DNA of 64,000 nt from Anaplasma ovis str. Haibei (GTDB taxonomy: Bacteria > Pseudomonadota > Alphaproteobacteria > Rickettsiales > Anaplasmataceae), in the NCBI RefSeq assembly GCF_002214625.1, contig NZ_CP015994.1, positions 372,001-436,000 of the forward strand, given 5' to 3'. Shown in pieces: positions 9,501 through 18,263 of this stretch (within the stretch, counting starts at the first letter, position 1; the number at the start of each line of letters is the position of its first letter). The notes below the pieces were generated by a model. It ran no database searches. It was not told the origin of the DNA and saw only the letters and a list, made by a program, of their open reading frames with translations. Position numbers and translations under genes: made by a program.

Positions 9501-10022
9501 CTAACAACTTTTTGGCAGTAACGCAACCCCGTCGGAAACAAGGTTTTGCACTTCTGTGTCACGCCCAAAACGCACCGTTTTAGCTTTGTTGAGTATGGCG
9601 TTAACGAAATCCACCTCCGCGTCCTCCAGCGCGTAAGATGCAATATCTACATACTCGTTTATGACAACACTTTCACTGGTGCTAAAACACAGCAATTCGC
9701 ATATACCAGCCCTCATTATAGACAGGCTCACCAGGTTTATTCTGTCCATGGACCAGTTCTTGTTAATGTGCTCAGAAATTGTAGCGTCAATTTCAGAACA
9801 TCTAGCAAGCATAGACCGGAGAATCTTGGTCAACAACTTCTTGTCCACTCTCCCCAATCCAAAAACGCCACGCATCTCGCATAGATGCTCTAATAACCCG
9901 TCCAAATCCTCTGTCGCGTAGGAAGAGAACATCATGGAATATGCACCCTGTACGGCAAGAAATCTGGCAGAAGTCTTGCCGGAATACCAGGGAAGATCAT
10001 CAGATGTGCTGCCTACTTCCAT
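9501..10022 (-). CDS. nusB: Transcription antitermination factor NusB
   Basis: Helical RNA-binding protein that pairs with NusE (S10) on boxA RNA to keep rRNA transcription processive. The 173-residue protein has the NusB fold signatures: RFLAVQGAYSMMFS at the N-terminus, ARCSEIDATISEHINKNW in the middle, and LVSLSIMRAGICELL followed by VVINEYVDIASYALEDAEVDFVNAILNK near the end. The start ATG at 10022 is 4 bases after the ribH stop; ribH-nusB is a common bacterial pairing. Confidence 0.94.
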   Translation of the reverse strand: MEVGSTSDDLPWYSGKTSARFLAVQGAYSMMFSSYATEDLDGLLEHLCEMRGVFGLGRVDKKLLTKILRSMLARCSEIDATISEHINKNWSMDRINLVSLSIMRAGICELLCFSTSESVVINEYVDIASYALEDAEVDFVNAILNKAKTVRFGRDTEVQNLVSDGVALLPKSC

Positions 10023-10026
10023 AAAC

Positions 10027-10488
10027 TTACCCGAGAAACCTCTTGTACAATTCTATCATTCTCAATACAGCCGCAGCCGCGTTGCCGCCAACATCCTTGC
10101 CGTTTGGGTCTGCCCTTTCCATGGCGAGCTCCATGCTGTCGGAGGTTATAATACCAAACCCCAAAGGTACTGCATGTTGCACTGCAATATCTCCTAAAGA
10201 GGCTGACACAGAGGACGAGATAACATTATGGTGGTTGGTTGCTCCTTTGACAATACATCCGAGTGCTATATAGCCATCATAGCGCTCCCGATCACTCATG
10301 ATTGCGAATGAGATTGCTGCAGGTACCTCGAAAGACCCAGGTACGGCTATGACCTCATGCCAAACGCTAGCCGCGCCGTAAGACTGCAGCCTCGCGACCG
10401 CACCAGCTATCATGAGCTTGGATATTTCAGGGTAAAAATCCCCAACGGCGATCAAAACGCTCAAGCTGTTCTGCATGCCCACCCCCAT
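10027..10488 (-). CDS. ribH: 6,7-dimethyl-8-ribityllumazine synthase
   Basis: Penultimate step of riboflavin synthesis, joining 5-amino-6-ribitylaminouracil with a butanone phosphate. About 153 residues with the family motifs VPGSFEVPAAISFAI, ALGCIVKGATNHHNVISSSV (catalytic His pair), and PLGFGIITSDSMELAMERA. Three in-frame starts are possible (GTG 10494, ATG 10488, ATG 10476); ATG 10476 has a G-rich stretch directly upstream, so the true start is uncertain by a few codons. It follows yidC by under 20 bases and precedes nusB. Confidence 0.95.
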   Translation of the reverse strand: MGVGMQNSLSVLIAVGDFYPEISKLMIAGAVARLQSYGAASVWHEVIAVPGSFEVPAAISFAIMSDRERYDGYIALGCIVKGATNHHNVISSSVSASLGDIAVQHAVPLGFGIITSDSMELAMERADPNGKDVGGNAAAAVLRMIELYKRFLG

Positions 10489-10505
10489 ATGCACTTCATA
10501 CTTCT

Positions 10506-12224
10506 TTACGCGGAATTGTTGACGAGATCTTTTCTATCGAAAATAAAGCGGCGTACAAACAACTGCTGCAGGATGGTTATCACGTTGCTGCATATCCAAT
10601 AAAGCACCAACCCGGCTGGGAAGGAAGAAAATATGAATACAAAAACATACGGCAGAAACTTCATGACGCCGTAGGGATCCTGGGCAGCTTGGTCTTGTTG
10701 GTTAATCTTCTGCTGTAGCACCATGGTTATGCCAAGTATAACGGGCAATACTCCCACGCATATCGGAGGATCAAACTGCAATAGTCCGAAGAGATTAAAA
10801 AGATTTGCTGTATCATGGCTGGATAAGTCTTGTATCCAGGCGAAAAGCGGGGCGTGCCTCATTTCTATGGTAACAAACAAGACCTTATATAGGGCAAAAA
10901 ACACCGGTATCTGAACCAATATCGGAAGGAAACCAGACATGGGGCTAACGCCGTGCTTCCTAAACAGCGAAGAAATTTCTTTGCTGATTCTGATATCATC
11001 AGTCTTATACAGCTCTCTAATTCTGGAAATCTCCGGCTGTAGCTTTTTTAGCTTGAACATAGAGACATACGATTTACTAGAGAGAGGAAAGACCACAAGT
11101 TTGATGGCAACAGTGAGCATAACAATCGCCAGGCCAAGGTTCCCGACCACCTTGTGAAAGTACTGTAACAGCCGGAACACCGGCTTTGTAATGAAGTATA
11201 ACACCCCGAAATCCACGGCCTTATCGAACAACGGTATGCTAAGCTCACTACGGTAATTGTCCAGTGCCGCCAACTCCTTAGCTCCTATGAAAAGCTGTGT
11301 TGTAACCTCTGCTTTTCCTCCAACCGGAATTGTGCCATAAGACCTACTGAAATCCACCTGGAAGTGGTCGGCGTCATTTCTGGGAACGTGCTTAGCGCGG
11401 AAAGCCAGCTTGCCCTTGTCAGATGAGGGGATCAAGGCTGCAAACCAGTATTTATCTGCCAAACCAATCCAGTGGTTCCCAGTGCCCTCATGCGCCGCGC
11501 CAACTTTTACGCCACTACCTTTTTGCAGGTCTTTATAAGTCCATTCCTGCAAGCCGTGGCCAAAACTCCCTATAGCACCCTCATGAGATATCCAGTATGA
11601 CTTGCCGTCCTGGGTGTGTGCCTTGTTTATCCTGCCATAGTATGACAAATGCAGAGCCTCCCCCGTGGAGTTTTCTACCTCCTGAGATACGCTGAACATG
11701 TACGCCCTGTCTAAAGCAAACCTCAGTCTGAAAACCAACCCTTGCCCATTGTCCCAGCGGAGAGTAGCTGAGCTTTCGTTAGTAGCTCCAGAGCCTTGCT
11801 CAACCTCCCACAGCGTATTTTTATCCGGCACCTTTGTTTTGTGCTTAGGGTCGATCCACCCGAACTCCACTATAGAGTCTTCCCGAGTACCCTCTGGTGA
11901 CATAAGAACGACATTTTCGGAGTGTTTGTCTGTGCTTACCCGGTATTTTGTGAGAGAGACGTCATCCACCAGAGCGCCTCTCAGAGATATGGAAGCGCTG
12001 ACACTGGTGTTGCCCAACCTGACACGTGGCACTGAATTTATCACATCGGCCCTGGGCCTGTATTCTGCAACATCCATTGCTTCTGGAATCAGTGATTCCG
12101 AGACCACCTCTTTTTGTTGCTGAGGATATTCCCTAGCCAATACTCTTTCATACACAAACCTCCACCCCACCATAACGGCGATAGAGGCTACTACAGCGAG
12201 CACCAAATTACGAGCTTCTGACAT
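10506..12224 (-). CDS. yidC: Membrane protein insertase YidC
   Basis: Inner-membrane insertase that works alone or with SecYEG. About 572 residues from ATG 12224 (MSEARNLVLAVVASIAVMVGW), with an N-terminal anchor, a large periplasmic domain (about residues 60-340), and the conserved core of five helices, including LGLAIVMLTVAIKLVVFPLSSKSY and the C-terminal QQLFVRRFIFDRK. The open frame continues 30 codons upstream to 12314, but these residues do not fit the family. The ribH gene follows within 20 bases. Confidence 0.96.
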   Translation of the reverse strand: MSEARNLVLAVVASIAVMVGWRFVYERVLAREYPQQQKEVVSESLIPEAMDVAEYRPRADVINSVPRVRLGNTSVSASISLRGALVDDVSLTKYRVSTDKHSENVVLMSPEGTREDSIVEFGWIDPKHKTKVPDKNTLWEVEQGSGATNESSATLRWDNGQGLVFRLRFALDRAYMFSVSQEVENSTGEALHLSYYGRINKAHTQDGKSYWISHEGAIGSFGHGLQEWTYKDLQKGSGVKVGAAHEGTGNHWIGLADKYWFAALIPSSDKGKLAFRAKHVPRNDADHFQVDFSRSYGTIPVGGKAEVTTQLFIGAKELAALDNYRSELSIPLFDKAVDFGVLYFITKPVFRLLQYFHKVVGNLGLAIVMLTVAIKLVVFPLSSKSYVSMFKLKKLQPEISRIRELYKTDDIRISKEISSLFRKHGVSPMSGFLPILVQIPVFFALYKVLFVTIEMRHAPLFAWIQDLSSHDTANLFNLFGLLQFDPPICVGVLPVILGITMVLQQKINQQDQAAQDPYGVMKFLPYVFVFIFSSFPAGLVLYWICSNVITILQQLFVRRFIFDRKDLVNNSA

Positions 12225-12543
12225 ATACAAAACAATAACTGGTCGTACCGGTGATTTGCCCACATTCTGCTTAAAGCGCCACAACCGGAGGATTGAGGCT
12301 AACATATAAACCACTACAAGGCAATACGGATATATCGGGGTTTGTGCAACAGCGCAACTAAAGTCGCTTACAGGGCGTGCTAATGAGAGAACATCTTACC
12401 AGCAACACGCGCCCATGCTGTATAACTAGACCTGATGTGCTGGTATGGCGCACATAAAAACCACAGACCTGCGGATTGTGCCGTACAGACGCCGCGCGTC
12501 ACCGCAACCCGATCTGCGCGTTATGCCGGGTAAACTACAGATA
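12225..12543. other. Intergenic region, pssA to yidC
   Basis: About 320 bases between the pssA stop and the yidC start, both on the minus strand. No RNA gene, repeat or clear promoter was recognised. Confidence 0.4.
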
Positions 12544-13386
12544 CTATTTTTTACTTGTCTCCACACCACTAACGGCCTTGCGGGTTTTGGACATTTTTGC
12601 CGCGGTGCTGCGCGCACTTATGTACGCATAGTAAATACTGCCTATTGGTATGGAGACGAAGTACAATACGCCCATCAGGGGGAGTATGACCCACGGGTTT
12701 GTGATCGCAAGCACCATCAGCACGGCAAGAAGTGTGACTAACATATAAAACCACCGCCGGGGAATATTGTGATGCTTGGCTGAGATGGTTGGAATATTAC
12801 TCACAGACAAAAACGCAACAAATGCCAAGTATGCGGAGACTGTGTTTTTGTTTAAAATTTTGTCTGACACCCACCGCATGTCCCCATCATAGAATGTCAG
12901 CATGACTGGAATCAGTGACAACAATGCGCCTATTGGGGCTGGCACTCCGACGAAGAAACATTTCCTCCAATCTTCCTTCTCGTCTTCGTCGTACAGAGAA
13001 ACATTAAACCGCGCGAGCCTTATAGACATACATACCACGAATATCATAACCAGGACCCACCCCACTACACGCATGCTGTAAAGTAGCCAGAAATACAGCA
13101 AAAACGCTGGGGCGACCCCAAAACTAAGAAAGTCAGCAAAGGAATCAAGCTGTGCGCCAAAATTTGTAGCAGAATTTAGCATCCTCGCCACTCTGCCATC
13201 TAGGCCATCTATGAGTGCGGCCACGACTATGAAGATCACAGCTGGCTCCCACTGCCCAGCAAACGTATATCTTATGGAAGTGAGCCCGGAACAAAGCCCC
13301 AGCATGGTCACCATGCTGGGGAGCAATCTTGTTATCGATGGGGAGCCGTGGCCAGCCCTTTTCTCCCTCGTTTCGTCACTATTCAT
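12544..13386 (-). CDS. pssA: CDP-diacylglycerol--serine O-phosphatidyltransferase
   Basis: Integral membrane enzyme making phosphatidylserine, the precursor of phosphatidylethanolamine. About 280 residues. The CDP-alcohol phosphatidyltransferase motif is complete at about residues 67-95: DGLDGRVARM followed by G-x3-D-x3-D (FGAQLDSFADFLSFG). Several hydrophobic helices follow. The start ATG at 13386 (MNSDETREKR) is preferred over the in-frame upstream codon at 13425. The tail is basic. It lies 59 bases downstream of psd, so the two steps of the pathway are adjacent. Confidence 0.95.
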   Translation of the reverse strand: MNSDETREKRAGHGSPSITRLLPSMVTMLGLCSGLTSIRYTFAGQWEPAVIFIVVAALIDGLDGRVARMLNSATNFGAQLDSFADFLSFGVAPAFLLYFWLLYSMRVVGWVLVMIFVVCMSIRLARFNVSLYDEDEKEDWRKCFFVGVPAPIGALLSLIPVMLTFYDGDMRWVSDKILNKNTVSAYLAFVAFLSVSNIPTISAKHHNIPRRWFYMLVTLLAVLMVLAITNPWVILPLMGVLYFVSIPIGSIYYAYISARSTAAKMSKTRKAVSGVETSKK

Positions 13387-13445
13387 GAGGTGGTGACCGC
13401 AAACTGCAGGTAGCGAGACTAGCACAAATGTGCTCTACGGGCAAT

Positions 13446-14135
13446 CTATACCTTGTCGAAAGTCAGATCCTTATGAACAGCAGCTATATCAGCGTCAAGA
13501 GAAGCGACTATGGTCTCTCCACCCACTACTGTGTGACCTTCTGCCACATATATTGGAACCCCCGCGGGGAGGTAAATGTTCATCCTACTCCCGAACCTGA
13601 TAATCCCCATCCTGGAACCAAGTTTTGCAACTTTTCCGGTTTCTAAGTCACACACTATTCTGCGTGCCAGCACCCCGGCGATCTGCTCTACTACTACGCT
13701 GTGGCCACCTACAGATGATTCAATCACCGCTCTTACGCGCTCATTCTCATTTACTGCTCCACCTGAACCTGCAGAGGAAAAACTACCGGGGCGGTGTTCA
13801 ATACACTTAACCGTTCCAGATACAGGTACGCGATTAACGTGCACGTCAAACAAACTGAGAAAGATGCTTATCCTAGTGACCGTCTTACCGTCGTCCAAAG
13901 GGGACTCCACTTCCACAATGGAGGTAACAACCCCGTCTGCCGGACTCACTACCAGTGCATCGTTCATCGGCACGACGCGCATGGGGTCACGAAAGAAATA
14001 AGCGCATAGCGCTGTTATCATCGCGAAAATTACGCCCAAACTTGAAGAGAGCGCGAAACCAATGCACGAACAAAGAAACGCCAGGCATATGAACGGATAC
14101 CCATGCCTGTGAATACTAGGAAAACTCATGTACAC
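13446..14135 (-). CDS. psd: Phosphatidylserine decarboxylase, short proenzyme form
   Basis: Converts phosphatidylserine to phosphatidylethanolamine using a self-generated pyruvoyl group. The 229-residue protein has two N-terminal hydrophobic helices, the motif VVSPADGVV near residue 65, [14 protein letters not shown] near residue 97, and the self-cleavage site [11 protein letters not shown], in which Ser183 would become the pyruvoyl group. This is the short alphaproteobacterial/Gram-positive type. An in-frame ATG at 14129 is an alternative start. Confidence 0.95.
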   Translation of the reverse strand: MYMSFPSIHRHGYPFICLAFLCSCIGFALSSSLGVIFAMITALCAYFFRDPMRVVPMNDALVVSPADGVVTSIVEVESPLDDGKTVTRISIFLSLFDVHVNRVPVSGTVKCIEHRPGSFSSAGSGGAVNENERVRAVIESSVGGHSVVVEQIAGVLARRIVCDLETGKVAKLGSRMGIIRFGSRMNIYLPAGVPIYVAEGHTVVGGETIVASLDADIAAVHKDLTFDKV

Positions 14136-14400
14136 TACTACATACCGAAAACAACTCAGATATTAAGGGGTTATTACAAGGATTGCAATTTCTCTGTGCC
14201 CAACCATACGTAATTTAAATCTCTAGCTACTAAAACACCGTGTATATAAATCGTGAATATATATTATGCAACTACTTCTAGATGCAATAGCTACCATAGG
14301 CAACTATAGCGCATTGTAATAAAGCCTGCAGGCATGTGACTCAATGCTATGCTGCGTGCTTCTTACTCAGGGTGGGGCTGTAGCGGACTAAATTTAACTC
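14136..14400. other. Intergenic region upstream of psd
   Basis: About 265 AT-rich bases between the oxidoreductase stop and psd. It probably holds the psd-pssA promoter. No RNA gene or repeat was recognised. Confidence 0.35.
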
Positions 14401-17400
14401 CTATGAGCGGTGGTCAACCCACAAAGATGTGCATTTTTCCAGAACACTATTCTGTTTTAGCCTATTGTGTAAGAACTCAAAGTTCACCGTATTGGCGCAT
14501 TGGTCTTGATTTACGCAGCTGTATACAAAGCTCTCTTTGCCGGTTGATGGATCAACATGATGCTGAATACACTGCCCACATATTCCTCCCATCATGCATT
14601 GCATGGGAGAGTTAATCGAGGCCAAAATCTTTATTTGTTCTTTGAAATATGAACGTAGCCTTCCAGCCAACGCACTAGAAATTGCAGACATCATGCCGCT
14701 GGATCCCACCATTATTACTCTGTCTATTGATTGTAATTTTATTGTAGAGTTTTTTGAGCTACTGTAGGCCTGGATTGCATCAATAATGTTCCCGTGGTGC
14801 GATATGTCCTCCGGCCTTTCGTGCTTGATGATGCCGTCCTCACAACACCATACGGTTATGTGCGATGCGACTTCTATAGAGCGCATTCCAAAAACGCCTT
14901 CTAGGCTTCTGTACCCAGCAAAATACAAAACCTCGCATCCACTTGATATCAATGCTTTACCTATTGAAAATAACACCGCGTTTCCTACACCTCCGCCTAT
15001 AAGCATGACGGTCTCATTACTCGGTATTTCGGTAGGAGTGCCTGCGGGCCCCATCAAGCTCACTAACTGCCCCTCACGCAGTTGGCTACATAACCTTGAA
15101 GATCCTCCCACATCAAGTACCACAACGGTTATTGTACCATTTTCCTTATCCATAGAGGCTCCAGTGACCGCCACCCCCTCCATCAGAAGCTGTGTATGTC
15201 TGGCGTGCGGATGTGCGCTGCCGAAGTTTTGCAATCTGTAAAACTGCCCAGGTTTGAATTTTCGGGCCGCGATAGGAGAGTGTATTGTCAGCTCTATTAT
15301 GTTTCGTGCTAAATGGGTGATAGAGGTTATGCGTGATAAAAAATGCCCGCGGACTGACTCCAAAAACGTCTCGCTGCTTTGGTGTGTGGAGTGCCTTTCC
15401 AATGCCTCCGTCACAAGTTTATATCCATTTTTTGCACTTGCCAGTGCCTTGACCACACTACCTTTATAATGTGGGTGCAGATCTCCGAAGGCGCTTATTG
15501 TTCCATCATGAGAAACAAAAAAGCTCTGTTCATCTGATAGTGCGGTTTCTAAGTGGTTGTGACCTGCTACATCTTTTTTGGGGCTGAAGAAGATGTTACG
15601 CTCTTCTAGCATGCGACGTCCCTCGTGCGTGCCCACTGCGATTATGACGCTCTTTGCTGCAATGCACCTTTCTTTACCTGCTGCGTCCTTTACCGCGACG
15701 CCGGAGGCGTGGCCGTACTTATCTAGCATTATTTCACTTGGCTCCATGCTTTCGGCAAAATACACCCCTTCGGACATGGCGTGTTCCAGTTCTGCGCTGT
15801 TTAATTTGTATGCGATTGAGGCATTCAGGCTCTTGCGGTAGATGATTGTTACTCCCCCCCAAGACTGCAGAAGTGATAGGAGGTCGGGTTTTCTTTTTTC
15901 TTGTCGTGCTTTTGTTCTTTCCTCCCTAATTTCGCGTGCGTGGCTTATGAATTCGTGAGCAATCGCCCGTTCTTCCTCGCCCCATGCGTCCTCTACTCCA
16001 TCCTTGCCCAGCTTTTCTACGAGAGCCTCATACCTTGATAAAAACTGTTCGACATGCACTGGGTAGTATGCAAGCAACTCAGTTGCGGCATCTACTGCAG
16101 TTAATCCACCACCAATTACTACCGAAGGAAGCCTGATTTGCAAATTGGTGAGGGAGCTGCAATATGCTGCGTTGCCTAGGTGTAACGACATAAGAAAAGA
16201 AGACGCCGTCATTACTCCTTTCGCAAGCATGTTTTTCATTTGTGGAATTTTCGGTGAACCGGCTCCCGTGGCAAGAGCGATATGATGAAAACCCATTGTG
16301 AAAGCATCTTCAATGCTTATTGTGCCGCCCAAGCGCACTCCGCCATACATGGCGAAATTTTCTCTCCTTTCAAGAAGCAGCCTTGCAACTTTGAGATAAT
16401 TCTTATTCCATCGGGCTGTAATTCCATATTCAGATACTCCGCCAAAGCCGTATGATAGCCTATCATCCAGGTTTTCGAATAGCTCGCTTTTGGCATCTTT
16501 GACCAGCTCAAAGTCACATTTTTGGTTTGTTGCAGTTGTGCCGGATAAATGCTCTGGCAATGCCTCAATTTTTAGTCCATCAATTGCGACGACGTTATGC
16601 CCTTCATTCAGTAAGTAATGGGATACACCGATGCCAGCGGGGCCGAGGCCTACAACCAAGACATTCTTCCCAGTGGACTGTTTAGGCAGTACACTTGTGA
16701 AAGAAAGCGGATTCCACCTGGTGAACAGAGAATATATTTCGAATCCGTAGCTGAGGTTCAGTACATTATCTAGTATATGAGTTTCTACGTAGGGAACGTC
16801 TACGGGTTGCTGCTTTTGGTATATACATGAGCGCATGCAGTCATTACAAATGCGGTGGCCGGTCAATGCGCACATCGGGTTGTCTACTGCAATAACCGCA
16901 AGTGGTGCCACAATGAGCCCTTGTGCCCTTAAAAGTATTGCTTCAGAGACTTTTACCCTAACTGGGCACCCGCCCATAGGGATGCCAAGCTCAGAAGTCT
17001 TAACATTTCCCAGCTTGTCCACAATGCCCTTGGAGCAGCTGTCGCGCTTTTGTTTATGACACGTGATGCAATAGTGTACTTCGCTCAGTGCCCGTTCTGA
17101 TGATGGCGGCTTCGCTATGTTAAAGCCTTCTCTTACCGTGAAAGTCTTCGCCGTAATTAAATTTAGCCCGAATTTCTGTACCGTATCTGTGGGAATTAGG
17201 TTGTTAAAATCCGTCTTATTTGGTACGTGAAACAGCGTGGACTCGCTACCCAAGTGTACCATGTATGACGCATATTTTGCTGCGACGTCTAGCTGAAACT
17301 CGTATGTTTCTGGCTCTTCCAGCCAAAGATTTACTTGCTGTGCAAAACTGTACTCTTCAATTGGGATGCTGAAAAATTCCGACAGTGTGTCTGCTATTGT

Positions 17401-17781
17401 GGTTAAGCTCAACCCTTCCGGGCTACTGTATTTTTTGAGAGCGTAGCGGTGCACGAACGTTCTTTTACACTTATGCAGCGCGAGAGATTTTTTGTGCATA
17501 TCCCAATCACGCTCCATCTCTGCCTCGATGCCGAACAACTTTGCCACAAATTGCTCCAGTACATACGCCAGCTCGATGATTATTTCAGAGTCTCCAACGC
17601 CTTTGCTGCGCGCGTCTATTAGCTGCTCAAATAACGTGGTACTATGCCTCTTTACAGCATCGAGGAACAGCCCGTCTAGCCTCTCCAAGCCTGCATGGGA
17701 ATACAGGCTTTCCCGGCTTACCGCGTCCGTGCACCTGCGGCTGTCTGTCGCCGTATCTGCAGGCCCAGCTACTACATGCAT
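14401..17781 (-). CDS. Large flavin/iron-sulfur NAD(P)H oxidoreductase (GltD-like plus FNR-like fusion)
   Basis: An 1126-residue multidomain protein. Residues 1 to about 230 form a helical region I do not recognise. Next is a GltD-like iron-sulfur domain with cysteine groups CITCHKQKRDSC and CNDCMRSC, a first dinucleotide fold VLVVGLGPAGIG near residue 374, and a second GGGLTAVDA near 555. The last 300 residues look like a ferredoxin-NADP reductase of the PyrK/NfnA type: KPGQFYRLQ near 844, GTITVVVLDVGGSS, nucleotide-binding LIGGGVGN near 925, and a 2Fe-2S motif CMMGGICGQC plus two later cysteines near 1060-1085. The order and motifs resemble NfnB and NfnA (SudA/SudB) joined in one chain. No glutamate synthase large subunit is nearby. 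The electron donor and acceptor are not determined by the sequence. Confidence 0.85.
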   Translation of the reverse strand: MHVVAGPADTATDSRRCTDAVSRESLYSHAGLERLDGLFLDAVKRHSTTLFEQLIDARSKGVGDSEIIIELAYVLEQFVAKLFGIEAEMERDWDMHKKSLALHKCKRTFVHRYALKKYSSPEGLSLTTIADTLSEFFSIPIEEYSFAQQVNLWLEEPETYEFQLDVAAKYASYMVHLGSESTLFHVPNKTDFNNLIPTDTVQKFGLNLITAKTFTVREGFNIAKPPSSERALSEVHYCITCHKQKRDSCSKGIVDKLGNVKTSELGIPMGGCPVRVKVSEAILLRAQGLIVAPLAVIAVDNPMCALTGHRICNDCMRSCIYQKQQPVDVPYVETHILDNVLNLSYGFEIYSLFTRWNPLSFTSVLPKQSTGKNVLVVGLGPAGIGVSHYLLNEGHNVVAIDGLKIEALPEHLSGTTATNQKCDFELVKDAKSELFENLDDRLSYGFGGVSEYGITARWNKNYLKVARLLLERRENFAMYGGVRLGGTISIEDAFTMGFHHIALATGAGSPKIPQMKNMLAKGVMTASSFLMSLHLGNAAYCSSLTNLQIRLPSVVIGGGLTAVDAATELLAYYPVHVEQFLSRYEALVEKLGKDGVEDAWGEEERAIAHEFISHAREIREERTKARQEKRKPDLLSLLQSWGGVTIIYRKSLNASIAYKLNSAELEHAMSEGVYFAESMEPSEIMLDKYGHASGVAVKDAAGKERCIAAKSVIIAVGTHEGRRMLEERNIFFSPKKDVAGHNHLETALSDEQSFFVSHDGTISAFGDLHPHYKGSVVKALASAKNGYKLVTEALERHSTHQSSETFLESVRGHFLSRITSITHLARNIIELTIHSPIAARKFKPGQFYRLQNFGSAHPHARHTQLLMEGVAVTGASMDKENGTITVVVLDVGGSSRLCSQLREGQLVSLMGPAGTPTEIPSNETVMLIGGGVGNAVLFSIGKALISSGCEVLYFAGYRSLEGVFGMRSIEVASHITVWCCEDGIIKHERPEDISHHGNIIDAIQAYSSSKNSTIKLQSIDRVIMVGSSGMMSAISSALAGRLRSYFKEQIKILASINSPMQCMMGGICGQCIQHHVDPSTGKESFVYSCVNQDQCANTVNFEFLHNRLKQNSVLEKCTSLWVDHRS

Positions 17782-18263
17782 GTGTTTGCTCGTGAAATCA
17801 TACCCGTACGTTCTGCCACCGCGAAATGTACCTGCGTACTACGAGATTGTACACATCCACAGTGCACTGCATGCCGGCTACTTAGCCAGCAACCGCGCTG
17901 GGGTGGACCCACGCACATTAGTAATACACCCGCGGGCAGGTCGCCCAGTATATGCTATTACGTCTAATATTCCAAGTGGTTGCCATTAATGCGGCCGTAT
18001 CCCGCTAGCTGGCGTTTGTGGCATTCGGGTTTATTTAGATAGGTAATGGGTCTTGCCTCTTACCTTAATTATAAGGGTGGTTATACGTTCACGCCTCATT
18101 ATGGACAATACGTCAGCTTTGAATGAAATGCAGCGAGCTCAATCTTTGGGATTTTGTCGTGCTAGAGAATGAGCTGTGTGCCGCACAACCAGCACCGTTG
18201 CCGGGTGGCTGTGCAGCACCATGTGCCTAGATTAATGTGTAGTGCACACAAGAAGCTCTGCGG
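17782..18263. other. Long intergenic region, no gene seen
   Basis: About 480 bases between two minus-strand genes. The open frames here are short and unconvincing, and no tRNA, repeat or clear promoter was recognised. Confidence 0.4.

Noticed and set aside
18101..18172. Short frame MDNTSALNEM... in the gap between the oxidoreductase and the repeat protein
   Set aside because: Only 23 codons, without context or ribosome binding site that would support translation.
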